Positions 17,359 to 25,474 of a DNA stretch of 57,275 nt are shown piece after piece. Source of the stretch: Streptomyces sp. E2N166 (GTDB lineage: Bacteria; Actinomycetota; Actinomycetes; Streptomycetales; Streptomycetaceae); assembly GCF_003671715.1 (NCBI RefSeq), contig NZ_RAIF01000018.1, positions 448,816 to 506,090 on the forward strand. The letters are read 5' to 3'. The first letter of the stretch is position 1; each line of letters starts with the position of its first letter. Made by a program: the position numbers and the translations under genes. The notes below the pieces were generated by a model, which saw only the letters and a program-made list of their open reading frames with translations, did no database searches and was not told the origin of the DNA.

Positions 17359-17607
17359 ATGGCTCACTTCATGGACGTGCACCACGGCATGCACGGCATC
17401 ACCGCGGACCAGCTCCACGAGGCCCACCAGGCGGACCTCGCCATCGGGAAGGACGAGGACGTCCACTTCGAACACGCATGGGCGGACCCGGCCTCCGGTA
17501 CGGTCTACTGCCTCTCCGAGGCCCCATCGGCCGACGCCGTCCAGCGCGTCCACGAACGCGCGGGCCACAAGGCGGACGAAATCCACGAGGTCCCGCTGAC
17601 GGTATAG
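17359..17607 (+). CDS. Nickel-binding DUF4242 protein (SCO4226-like)
   Basis: 82 residues, His-rich at the N-terminus (MDVHHGMHGI) with further His/Asp (DVHFEHAW) and one Cys (VYCLSEAPSADAVQRVHE). It matches the small ferredoxin-like-fold proteins of which S. coelicolor SCO4226 is the studied nickel-binding member. GAAGGGGG precedes the ATG by 14-20 nt. It lies 88 nt after the metallothionein-like gene, forming a small metal-handling cluster, and the nickel sensor Nur is encoded 32 kb away in this same window. Confidence 0.85.
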   Translation: MAHFMDVHHGMHGITADQLHEAHQADLAIGKDEDVHFEHAWADPASGTVYCLSEAPSADAVQRVHERAGHKADEIHEVPLTV

Positions 17608-17734
17608 AGCGCCGGTACGTCCCTCCTCCCCCGAGTACCGCGCCGTCCGACTTGAGTACGGGTACTCAGGCCCGGGCCCCCGCCCCCGTCCGACCCTGGG
17701 ACACAGGACGACGACCAAGGGGAGACGACACCCG

Positions 17735-18094
17735 ATGAAGACCAGCCGGACCAGCCGGATACGCGCCCTCGCCCGCCTGACCTTCGCCAACCGCGCCTCG
17801 GCGGTCTACCTCGCCCTGGTCGGCGGCGCGATGGCCGTCGCCGCGCTGGAACCCCTCTTCACGTCCAGCCCGGACGCGTCCCTCATCTGGGTATGGCCGG
17901 CCCTGTTCACCTTCCCGGCCTTCGGCTTCGTCGCCTGGCTCGGCGAAGCCGGCTGGGGCGGCGACGCGCCCACCTGGTTCTTCACCGGCGGCATCGTGCT
18001 CGCGGCCCTGATCCAGTCACTGGCCCTGGGCACGGCCTGGGACGCCCTGCGGGGGCGCCGGGAGCGCCGGGGACGCCTGACGACGGCGAGCTGA
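17735..18094 (+). CDS. SCO4225-family integral membrane protein
   Basis: 119 residues with three predicted helices: AVYLALVGGAMAVAALEPLF, IWVWPALFTFPAFGFVAWLG and FTGGIVLAALIQSLALGTAW. The ends are basic (KTSRTSRIRALARL and RGRRERRGR), which suggests the N-terminus inside. GGGGAGA lies 9 nt before the ATG. No function is known to me. Confidence 0.78.
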   Translation: MKTSRTSRIRALARLTFANRASAVYLALVGGAMAVAALEPLFTSSPDASLIWVWPALFTFPAFGFVAWLGEAGWGGDAPTWFFTGGIVLAALIQSLALGTAWDALRGRRERRGRLTTAS

Positions 18095-18324
18095 CGCGGG
18101 GGGTCGGTGGATCGGCCGGGCCGACCGGCCGTCAGTACCCCCGGCTAAAGTCACGAACGCGCGGTCGGCTGCCGGGGGTTCCAGCTCTGTAGGGAATGGT
18201 TGCATCCCCGTCCTGTCCGGGGGCGGCCCGGAGATCCCGTCCGGGACCCAACCGACGGACGGGCTCCGTCGATGACCAGGGAAAGACCTGTCAGCGCCGA
18301 CCGCGCACCCTTGACGTGCCGACC

Positions 18325-18708
18325 GTGACAGAGCGGCGTTCCATCCTCAGCGGCTCGACCTTCGAAGAACGGATCGGCCACGCCCGTGCCGTGGTCGACG
18401 GCGACTGGGTGCACGTGTCGGGCACCACCGGCTTCGACTACGCCACGATGACGATCTCCGAGGACGTGGCGGACCAGGCCGAACAGTGCCTGCGCGACAT
18501 CGAGGCCGCGCTGACCGAGGCGAAGTGCACCTTCGCCGACGTGGTCCGGGTCCGCTACCTGCTCCCCGACCGAACCGACTTCGAGCCCTGCTGGCCGGTC
18601 CTGCGCCGCGCCCTCGGCGAGATCCGCCCGGCGGCCACGATGCTCGTGTGCGGGCTGGCCGACCCCCGCATGAAGATCGAGATCGACTCGCCGTCCACCA
18701 CGCGGTGA
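18325..18708 (+). CDS. RidA family (YjgF/YER057c/UK114) enamine/imine deaminase-like protein
   Basis: 127 residues from the GTG at 18325. It shows the RidA pattern: SGSTFEERIGHARAV, WVHVSGTTGFD, conserved Arg in DVVRVRYLLPD, and the C-terminal RPAATMLVCGLADPRMKIEID. RidA proteins hydrolyse reactive enamine/imine intermediates made by PLP enzymes; subfamily and substrate are not clear. No convincing ribosome site precedes the GTG, so the start is uncertain; a longer open frame to 18196 has poor homology. Its stop overlaps the next start (TGATG). Confidence 0.82.
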   Translation: MTERRSILSGSTFEERIGHARAVVDGDWVHVSGTTGFDYATMTISEDVADQAEQCLRDIEAALTEAKCTFADVVRVRYLLPDRTDFEPCWPVLRRALGEIRPAATMLVCGLADPRMKIEIDSPSTTR

Positions 18709-18962
18709 TGCGGCCGGTCTTGCCTCAACTCGAACGCCCCGGCAACGCCGCCCGGGTCTGGCAGGCCCGCGGCCGTCGCTACGTCGCCAACCGCCGCATC
18801 CGGGACGTCATCACCCGCACCGGCCGTTACGACACCAGCCGCACCCAACTCCTCTGCTTCAGCGGCGCAGGCTTCAACGACAAGGCCCGCCACGCCGCCG
18901 CCACCTCACCGGACGTCCAACTCGTCGGTCTGCGGGCCCTGTACGGCGGCGACGGAGCCTGA
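18708..18962 (+). pseudogene. C-terminal stump of an ATPase (ATPase_2/DUF234-like) gene
   Basis: The frame encodes 84 residues after an ATG that overlaps the RidA stop. The segment TQLLCFSGAGFNDKARHAAA...VQLVGLRALYGG resembles the far C-terminal, nuclease-like end of prokaryotic ATPases with a DUF234-type tail. The whole P-loop part is missing, so this is most likely a remnant left by deletion or by insertion of the neighbouring restriction-modification pair. It could instead be a short expressed protein coupled to ridA. Confidence 0.5.
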
Positions 18963-18984
18963 CCGGACCTCCCCCAGCTGCCGC

Positions 18985-18990
18985 TAGGCT
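18985..18990 (+). promoter_or_regulatory. Candidate -10 element for leaderless endonuclease mRNA
   Basis: TAGGCT ends 6 nt before the ATG of the restriction endonuclease gene, which has no ribosome site. This is the arrangement of leaderless Streptomyces transcripts. No good -35 is visible at 17-18 nt. Confidence 0.4.
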
Positions 18991-18996
18991 CCCCGC

Positions 18997-20022
18997 ATGA
19001 GCAGCGACGAAGCCCTCTTCGCGTCCATCGAACCGTCAGAAGCAGCGCCGGCGAATCCCGCCGATGCCGGGCCGTTGGCCGACGCCAGTGCCCAGGCACC
19101 TGAGCGAGTGCGGCCAACGCCTCACAAGTCGAAGCTCGTTGAGCTGCTCAAGAACCCGAAGCTGCCCGAGGACGACAGGTTCGCGGTCGAGGAATCGATA
19201 GAGCGATACAAGTCATGGGTTGGCGACATGGCGAGTATCGACGCCACCGGCAACGAACTCGTGCGACGCCTGGTCGACCTGACCAACGACTACAAGAAGA
19301 GCGTGGAGCTCGATCTGATCTGGGACAGCGGAGAGGATTTCCTGTTCAGGCAACGGGGACAGCTGAAGATCGACAACTCGATCATTGAAGAGTTCCTGCC
19401 GTGGTTGATCGATCCGCGGGTGATTCCCGCCTTGGCCGATCAGGATCTGTTCGCCGGACCGGCCGGAGCTTTTGCTGCCGCCTACTTCTCCAGTTCCCTC
19501 ACGGCCCCGGCCAGTGACATCTCCATGGCGGTCAGGAAGAAGGACCAGGACTTCACACTGAGCCGGCGCGCCTACTTGAAGGCATCGTTCAAGTCGGACT
19601 TTCCCGCTGAAGCCACCTCCAGCATGGACGTATGGCTGGCCTATGTGGCCGCCGAATGCAAAACCAATCTGGACAAAACAATGTTCCAGGAGGCAAGCGC
19701 AACTTCCCACGACCTCAAGGTGGCCGTACCAGCCGCTCGCTACTACTTGATCTGCGAGTACCTTGACATGACGCCCATCAGTACCGCTGGTACAGATATT
19801 GACGAAGTATTGATCCTGCGCGGTAAGAGGCTGGGCTCCCACAAGAGGAAAGCTTACTCGTCAGCCGCAAACAGGAAGCGGCTCCGGTCGGAATATGTCG
19901 ATTACATCGAGGCCAATCCGATCAGGTATGATGTCGTGCAGCGATTCGTCGACCATCTGAAATCCCTGTTCGAGGCCAAAGATCCGAACGAAGAAGATGT
20001 CGTCACCAAGGGATATTTCTAG
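18997..20022 (+). CDS. Bpu10I-family type II restriction endonuclease
   Basis: 341 residues. After a 45-residue low-complexity N-terminus, HKSKLVELLKNPKLPEDD and the following helix (EESIERYKSWVGDM) match what I know of Bpu10I-family endonucleases. The probable PD-(D/E)xK site is Asp in SMDVWLAYV with AAECKTNLDKTMFQEA around residue 220. Bpu10I itself cuts CCTNAGC as a two-subunit enzyme; here one subunit is present, so specificity is unknown. Codon use is far less GC3-biased than neighbours, indicating acquisition. The partner methyltransferase starts 11 nt downstream. Confidence 0.75.
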   Translation: MSSDEALFASIEPSEAAPANPADAGPLADASAQAPERVRPTPHKSKLVELLKNPKLPEDDRFAVEESIERYKSWVGDMASIDATGNELVRRLVDLTNDYKKSVELDLIWDSGEDFLFRQRGQLKIDNSIIEEFLPWLIDPRVIPALADQDLFAGPAGAFAAAYFSSSLTAPASDISMAVRKKDQDFTLSRRAYLKASFKSDFPAEATSSMDVWLAYVAAECKTNLDKTMFQEASATSHDLKVAVPAARYYLICEYLDMTPISTAGTDIDEVLILRGKRLGSHKRKAYSSAANRKRLRSEYVDYIEANPIRYDVVQRFVDHLKSLFEAKDPNEEDVVTKGYF

Positions 20023-20033
20023 AAAGCAGGAGA

Positions 20034-21269
20034 ATGGACGTCGAGGAGACCTTTGACGCGGTCCGGAGGCGTGAATTCGACCGCAGCTTCATCGGGCAGG
20101 CTGATCTCGACGTGCTCGTGCGGGAGCGGCGCAGTGCGCTCCCCTGGCGCGGCCAGTTCACCCCGGGCCTCGTGAGCAAGCTCCTCGACGCCTACTATCC
20201 CGGCTCCGGAATGGTAGTCGATCCGTTCCTGGGCAGTGGCACGACTGTCCTGGAATGCATTCGGAAGGGTATCCCGTCGGCCGGTGTCGAGATCAATCCC
20301 GCGGCGTTGGAGCTGTCGGGCATCCTGGAGATCGCGTCATTGCCGCACGATCAGCGACTACGGATCGTACGGGAAGCCTCGTCGTACCTGGACAAGGTTG
20401 ACGACGCGGGGCAGGACACGCTCTTCGGCAGCTCGGCAGGCATCGAAGACGTCGTTGAATACCTGCTCGATGGCCATCGCGGTGCCGTCGACAAGAACAT
20501 CGAGCGCATCTTTTCCACCACCCTCCTGCTGAGCATGGGGGACAAGAAGGAAGCAGACGCGAAGAAGGTCAAGAAGTCCTGGAATCAGGTGCGAGACCTG
20601 ATCATGGACTTCCCCTCCGCCTCGGTCCCCTCCCAGGTGATCGCCGGCGACGCCCGCAGGGTCCCCCTCGGCGACGGGTGCGCAGGTCTTGTGGTCACCT
20701 CCCCCCCGTACATCAACGTGTTCAACTACCACCAGAACTATCGCCCTGCGGTGGAAAACATCGGCTGGAATGTCCTGCCTGCCGCCAGAACCGAAATCGG
20801 GTCCAACCGAAAGAATCGCCAGAACCGATTCCTGACAGTCATCCAGTACTGCGTCGACATGATGCAGGCGCTCTGCGAGATGGAGCGGCTGGTTTTCGAG
20901 GCGGGGAACGTCGTCCTGGTCGTGGGCCGCGAGTCCCGGGTGCGTGGCGTCGCGTTCTCCAACTCCGAAATCGTGGCCGCTCTGGCTGAAGGGCTTCCCA
21001 ACCTGCGGTTCGCACGGTGGCAGGAGCGCAAGTTCACCAACAGGTTCGGCGCTGTGATCTACGAGGACGTCCTGTCTTTCGAGGTGGACAAAACATCCGT
21101 CATCCCTGGCGGAGCGAAGTTGGATGCATTCTCTCGTGACGTAGCACGCCACATATTGACGGAGGCGCTGGACCAATCGACGGATGACGTGCGGAAAGAT
21201 CTGCAGAGCGCCGTCGAGAGCGTAACGAAAGTAGAAGCTTCGCCAGAATTGAGCCTGCTGAAGGTCTGA
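20034..21269 (+). CDS. Type II DNA amino-methyltransferase (probable N4-cytosine)
   Basis: 411 residues. SAM-binding motif I VVDPFLGSGTT lies near residue 63 and the catalytic motif IV TSPPYINVFNYH near residue 222. TSPPY is typical of N4-cytosine enzymes. There is no PCQ motif, so it is not the 5-methylcytosine type found with Bpu10I. Motif X-like RGQFTPGLVSKLLDAY precedes motif I, so the order is X-I-(about 150 aa)-IV, a permuted layout. CAGGAG lies 3 nt before the ATG. It protects DNA from the upstream endonuclease. Low GC3 as in its partner. Confidence 0.87.
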   Translation: MDVEETFDAVRRREFDRSFIGQADLDVLVRERRSALPWRGQFTPGLVSKLLDAYYPGSGMVVDPFLGSGTTVLECIRKGIPSAGVEINPAALELSGILEIASLPHDQRLRIVREASSYLDKVDDAGQDTLFGSSAGIEDVVEYLLDGHRGAVDKNIERIFSTTLLLSMGDKKEADAKKVKKSWNQVRDLIMDFPSASVPSQVIAGDARRVPLGDGCAGLVVTSPPYINVFNYHQNYRPAVENIGWNVLPAARTEIGSNRKNRQNRFLTVIQYCVDMMQALCEMERLVFEAGNVVLVVGRESRVRGVAFSNSEIVAALAEGLPNLRFARWQERKFTNRFGAVIYEDVLSFEVDKTSVIPGGAKLDAFSRDVARHILTEALDQSTDDVRKDLQSAVESVTKVEASPELSLLKV

Positions 21270-21276
21270 GAACACT

Positions 21277-21316
21277 TGAGCCCCCGCACCGCGAACAGCC
21301 GCGGTGCGGGGGCTCA
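21277..21316. terminator. 17-bp bidirectional hairpin
   Basis: Arms 21277-21293 and 21300-21316 pair perfectly with a 6-nt loop, between the convergent methyltransferase gene and gpmA. It marks the right edge of the acquired segment. Confidence 0.82.
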
Positions 21317-21327
21317 GTGCTGTGGGC

Positions 21328-22089
21328 CTACTTCTTCTTGCCCTGGTTCTTCACGGCCTCGATCGCGGCCTTCGCCGCGTCCGGGTCCAGGTAGGTCCCG
21401 CCCGGGTTCAGCGGCTTGAACTCGGCGTCCAGTTCGTAGGAGAGCGGGATGCCCGTCGGGATGTTCAGGCCCGCGATGTCGGCGTCGGAGATGCCGTCGA
21501 GGTGCTTGACCAGGGCGCGGAGCGAGTTGCCGTGGGCCGCGACCAGGACCGTGCGGCCGGTGAGGAGGTCGGGGACGATCGCGTCGAACCAGTAGGGGAG
21601 CATGCGGACGACGACGTCCTTGAGGCACTCCGTCTGGGGGCGCAGCTCCGGCGGGAGGGTCGCGTAGCGGGCGTCGTCGAACTGGGAGTACTCGGCATCG
21701 CGGTCCAGCGCGGGCGGCGGGGTGTCGTAGGAGCGGCGCCACAGCATGAACTGCTCCTCGCCGAACTCGGCGAGGGTCTGGGCCTTGTCCTTGCCCTGGA
21801 GGGCGCCGTAGTGGCGCTCGTTCAGGCGCCAGTGGCGGTGGACGGGGATCCAGTGGCGGTCGGCGGCCTCCAGCGCGAGCTGGGCAGTGCGGATCGCGCG
21901 CTTCTGGACGGACGTGTGGACCACGTCGGGCAGCAGGCCGGCGTCCTTGAGCAGCTCGCCGCCGCGCGTCGCCTCCTTCTCGCCCTTCGGAGTGAGGTTG
22001 ACGTCCACCCAGCCGGTGAACAGGTTCTTCTCGTTCCACTCGCTCTCGCCGTGGCGGAGGAGGATCAGCTTGTACGGTGCGTCGGCCAT
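21328..22089 (-). CDS. gpmA: 2,3-bisphosphoglycerate-dependent phosphoglycerate mutase
   Basis: 253 residues; interconverts 3- and 2-phosphoglycerate in glycolysis. The phospho-His motif [10 protein letters not shown] is near residue 10, followed by FTGWVDV, the [11 protein letters not shown] loop with the second active-site region, and the second His in [20 protein letters not shown] start at 22089. The tail (NQGKKK) is normal for actinobacteria. Returns to core GC after the restriction-modification pair. Confidence 0.96.
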   Translation of the reverse strand: MADAPYKLILLRHGESEWNEKNLFTGWVDVNLTPKGEKEATRGGELLKDAGLLPDVVHTSVQKRAIRTAQLALEAADRHWIPVHRHWRLNERHYGALQGKDKAQTLAEFGEEQFMLWRRSYDTPPPALDRDAEYSQFDDARYATLPPELRPQTECLKDVVVRMLPYWFDAIVPDLLTGRTVLVAAHGNSLRALVKHLDGISDADIAGLNIPTGIPLSYELDAEFKPLNPGGTYLDPDAAKAAIEAVKNQGKKK

Positions 22090-22255
22090 GGCTCCGAGCG
22101 TAATCGAACCCCGTGATGCCCCGCGCGGTGCGCCCGGTGGGCGGACGGTTGACGAGAAGTGTTAATTGGCTGGCTTCCCGCGGCCCCGCGCTCGTAAGTT
22201 GTGCTCGCCGTCAGAGGCACTTACAGCCAGCCGCTTGTCGTTCACGGGGGTCTCC

Positions 22256-23608
22256 ATGTCAGTCGTCGGAATGAGACGTGCCGTGCGCGAGTCCGTCTCC
22301 GGGCTCCCCCGCGAGTTCTGGTGGCTGTGGACCAGCACCCTGGTCAACCGGCTCGGTGCCTTCGTCGCCACCTTCATGGCGCTGTACCTGACCATCGACC
22401 GCGGGTACTCCGCCTCGTACGCCGGGCTGGTGGCCGCTCTGCACGGGCTCGGCGGGGTCGTGTCCTCGCTCGGGGCCGGGGTGATGACCGACCGGCTCGG
22501 GCGGCGGCCCACGCTGCTGGTGGCGCAGGTCTCCACCGCGCTGTCCGTCGCGCTGCTCGGCTTCGTGCGGGACCCGGTCGCCATCGCGGCCGTCGCCTTC
22601 CTTGTCGGCATGGCGAGCAACGCCTCCCGGCCGGCCGTGCAGGCGATGATGGCGGACATCGTCCGGCCCGAGGACCGTATCCGGGCCTTCTCGCTCAACT
22701 ACTGGGCCATCAACCTCGGCTTCGCGATCTCCTCCATGGCGGCCGGGTTCATCGCCGAGGTCAGCTACCTCGCCGGGTTCCTGATCGAGGCGGGCATGAC
22801 CATGGCGTGCGCCGTGCTGATCTTCGTCAAGCTGCCCGAGTCCCGGCCGGAGCGGACGCCCGGGAAGGGCGGGGCCGCCGGCCTCTCCGCGGCGAGCGAG
22901 CCCGCCGTCTCCCTCGGGACCGTCCTGCGCGACGGGCGCTACATGAGCGTGGTCGGGCTGTCCTTCCTCGTCGCCCTGATCTTCCAGCAGGCCTACGTGG
23001 GGCTGCCGGTGGCCATGGGCGAGGCAGGGTTCACGCCGGCCGACTTCGGCATGGCGATCGCCGTCAACGGCGTCCTGATCGTCGTACTGCAGATTCCCGT
23101 CACCCGGTTCATCGAGCACCGGGATCCGCGGCTGCTGCTCGTCCTCTCGTCCCTGCTGGCCGGGTACGGCTTCGGGCTCACCGCCTTCGCCGGGTCGGTC
23201 GGTGTCTTCGCCCTCACCGTGTGCGTGTGGACGCTGGCCGAGATCGTCAACGCGCCGACCCAGACCGGGCTCGTCGTCCGCCTCTCCCCCGTGCACGGGC
23301 GCGGGCGCTACCAGGGCATGTACACCATGTCCTGGGCGGTCGCCGCCCTCGTCGCGCCGCTGATGTCCGGGTTCGTCATCGACCACTGGGGCGCCGGGTG
23401 GCTGTGGGGTGTCTGCGCGGTCGTCGGCACGGTGGCGGCGGCGGGGTACTGGGCGCTCATGCGGGGGCTGCCCGAGGAGGAGGCCTTCACCTCCGCTGCC
23501 CCGGAGGACGCCGGAGCCCCGGAGGACGCCGGAGCCCCGAAGACCACCGGACGGCCCGAGGTCTCCCGGGCCGCCGAGCCTGCCAAGCCCGAGGTCAGCG
23601 CGGCCTGA
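22256..23608 (+). CDS. Major facilitator superfamily transporter
   Basis: 450 residues with about twelve hydrophobic segments and the MFS loop motif DRLGRRPTLL between helices 2 and 3. The start is the ATG at 22256 with GGGGG 6 nt upstream; the open frame to 22166 lacks homology. It probably exports a drug or metabolite; substrate is not inferable. The C-terminal tail contains a short repeat (APEDAG twice) encoded by a 15-bp tandem repeat near 23505-23535. Divergent from gpmA. Confidence 0.87.
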   Translation: MSVVGMRRAVRESVSGLPREFWWLWTSTLVNRLGAFVATFMALYLTIDRGYSASYAGLVAALHGLGGVVSSLGAGVMTDRLGRRPTLLVAQVSTALSVALLGFVRDPVAIAAVAFLVGMASNASRPAVQAMMADIVRPEDRIRAFSLNYWAINLGFAISSMAAGFIAEVSYLAGFLIEAGMTMACAVLIFVKLPESRPERTPGKGGAAGLSAASEPAVSLGTVLRDGRYMSVVGLSFLVALIFQQAYVGLPVAMGEAGFTPADFGMAIAVNGVLIVVLQIPVTRFIEHRDPRLLLVLSSLLAGYGFGLTAFAGSVGVFALTVCVWTLAEIVNAPTQTGLVVRLSPVHGRGRYQGMYTMSWAVAALVAPLMSGFVIDHWGAGWLWGVCAVVGTVAAAGYWALMRGLPEEEAFTSAAPEDAGAPEDAGAPKTTGRPEVSRAAEPAKPEVSAA

Positions 23609-23633
23609 CGGCCGCCTTCGGGCGCCCGCGTAC

Positions 23634-24086
23634 TCACGGGTGCATCCGTGCCCCCTTCAGCACCTTGTCCACCGCGTTCCTCGGGCCGTACACCGCGAGG
23701 CCGACCAGGTCCAGTCCGGCCGTGGGCACGGCCCGTACCGCCGCCCGGTTGTCGCGGTCGTTGCCCGTGGTGAAGAGGTCGGACGTGAAGAGTGCCCGGG
23801 GCAGGGAACGGGAGAGCACACGCGCGTGGGCGTTCGCCAGCGTCTCCTTGGTGCCCTCGAAGACCAGTACCGGCTGGCGGAACATCGGCAGGTAACCGAC
23901 CGCGTCGGCGTCCTCGTACGGCTCCCCGACCACCTCGGGGAACTGCGCGCCCAGGCCGCTGACCAGGAAGGCGGTGACGTTCAGGCGCTGCCAGGTCTCC
24001 AGGTCCTCGCGGAGCAGGACGGCGATCTTGGTGTCGAAGCGGACGGGGGCGTCGGAGGGCGCGGGGGCCGCGTCGTGCGTGCTCAT
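23634..24086 (-). CDS. DUF2000 family protein
   Basis: 150 residues from the ATG at 24086 (MSTHDAAP...). The segment RFDTKIAVLLREDLETWQRLNVTAFLVSGLGA and the central GYLPMFRQPVLVFEG match DUF2000, a small alpha/beta family related in fold to bacterial peptidyl-tRNA hydrolase 2; no reaction is known. It is divergent from an AraC regulator with 49 nt between starts, so that regulator probably controls it. Confidence 0.82.
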   Translation of the reverse strand: MSTHDAAPAPSDAPVRFDTKIAVLLREDLETWQRLNVTAFLVSGLGAQFPEVVGEPYEDADAVGYLPMFRQPVLVFEGTKETLANAHARVLSRSLPRALFTSDLFTTGNDRDNRAAVRAVPTAGLDLVGLAVYGPRNAVDKVLKGARMHP

Positions 24087-24135
24087 ACGGTGAGACTGCC
24101 GGTCGGTGTGCGGCCGGGTCTTGTACGTTTTTTGC

Positions 24136-24942
24136 ATGGCCGACCAGGACCGGCGGACCGTATCCGCCTGGCGCCCCCTAGTCCCGGGCGTCGTCGAGGT
24201 CTTCCACGCCCACTTCACCGAGTACGCCTACCCGATGCACGTCCACGACGCGTGGACGCTGCTCATCGTCGACGACGGGGCCGTACGGTACGACCTGGAC
24301 CGGCACGAGCACGGCACCCCGCACGACACGGTGTCGCTGCTGCCGCCGCACGTGCCGCACAACGGCTCCCCCGCCACCCCGGACGGCTTCCGCAAGCGCG
24401 TCCTGTACCTGGACGCATCCCGGCTGGGGGACGAGCTGATCGGACCGGCCGTCGACGGCCCCGACCTGCGTGATCCCGTGCTGCGGCGGCGGGTCGGGCA
24501 GCTGCACTCCGCGCTCGCCCTGCCCGGTGACGAGCTGGAGGCGGAGAGCCGGCTGACGCTGATCGGCGAGCGGCTGCACGAGCATCTGCTGCCCCGGGGA
24601 GAAGGAAGCCCGGTGCGCCGACGGGACCCCGTCCTCGCCCGCCGGCTGCGTGAGCTGCTCGACGAGCGGGTCGTCCGGGGGATCGGCCTGGAGGAGGCGG
24701 CCGCGCAGGTGTCCGCCCATCCGGCCCACCTGGTACGGGCGTTCAGCGGCGCCTACGGCATCGCACCGCACCAGTACCTGATGTCCCGGCGGGTCGACCG
24801 GGCCCGGCGGCTGCTGCTCGCGGGGAGCGGCCCGGCCGACGTGGCCGCCGCGACCGGGTTCTACGACCAGGCCCATCTGACCCGGCACTTCAAGCGGCTG
24901 GTGGGGATAACGCCGGGACGCTACCGCACCAGCGGGCACTGA
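24136..24942 (+). CDS. AraC family transcriptional regulator
   Basis: 268 residues from the ATG at 24136. The N-terminal cupin domain (AYPMHVHDAWTLLIVDDG ... PHVPHNG) is a ligand-binding barrel; the C-terminal two-HTH domain ends in PHQYLMSRRVDRARRLL ... ATGFYDQAHLTRHFKRLVGITPGRYR. TACGTT lies 6 nt before the ATG, suggesting a leaderless mRNA. Likely controls the divergent DUF2000 gene. Confidence 0.9.
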   Translation: MADQDRRTVSAWRPLVPGVVEVFHAHFTEYAYPMHVHDAWTLLIVDDGAVRYDLDRHEHGTPHDTVSLLPPHVPHNGSPATPDGFRKRVLYLDASRLGDELIGPAVDGPDLRDPVLRRRVGQLHSALALPGDELEAESRLTLIGERLHEHLLPRGEGSPVRRRDPVLARRLRELLDERVVRGIGLEEAAAQVSAHPAHLVRAFSGAYGIAPHQYLMSRRVDRARRLLLAGSGPADVAAATGFYDQAHLTRHFKRLVGITPGRYRTSGH

Positions 24943-24952
24943 GCGCGAGGGC

Positions 24953-25474
24953 TCAGTCCTCGGCGCGCTCGGTGCGCTCGGTGCGCTCGATCAGGTGCTG
25001 GAACGCATCCAGGTTCCGCGTCGACTCCCCGCGCGAGGTCCGCCACTCGTGCTCCTTGCGGATGGCGGACGCGAAGCCCAGCTCCAGCAGGGTGTTGAAG
25101 GCGCCGTCGGCGGCTTCCAGGACCTGGCCGAGGAGGCGGTCGATCTCGTCGGGGGTGACGGTGGCGAGGGGGAGTTTCGCGGTGACGTAGATGTCGCCGA
25201 GGCGGTCGACGGCGTAACCGACGCCGTAGAGCTTGAGGTTGCGTTCCAGGAGCCAGCGGTGGACGGCGGGTTCGTTCTCGTCGGGGTGGCGGATGACGAA
25301 CGCGTTGAGGGAGAGGGAGTGCCGGCCGAGGAGGAGGGAGACGGTCGTCGACAGTTTGCGGGTCCCCGGGAGCTTCACGACGTAGTTGCCGGGCTCGGGG
25401 CTCTCCCACTCCAGCTCGGCGTCCTTCAGGGCGTCCTCGACGACCTGTGCTGCCTTCTGTGCTGCCTCAGCCAT
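24953..25474 (-). CDS. YbjN domain-containing protein
   Basis: 173 residues with a YbjN/type III chaperone-like fold ([31 protein letters not shown] and [12 protein letters not shown]). Function is unknown; the gene is regularly adjacent to mshA in Streptomyces. Its start (25474) overlaps the mshA stop by 8 nt, so they are cotranscribed and coupled. The C-terminus ([11 protein letters not shown]) is a short repeat. Confidence 0.85.
   Translation of the reverse strand: MAEAAQKAAQVVEDALKDAELEWESPEPGNYVVKLPGTRKLSTTVSLLLGRHSLSLNAFVIRHPDENEPAVHRWLLERNLKLYGVGYAVDRLGDIYVTAKLPLATVTPDEIDRLLGQVLEAADGAFNTLLELGFASAIRKEHEWRTSRGESTRNLDAFQHLIERTERTERAED

Noticed and set aside
18997..21269. Integrative element with attachment sites around the restriction-modification pair
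   Set aside because: No integrase and no flanking direct repeats were found; a simple insertion is enough.
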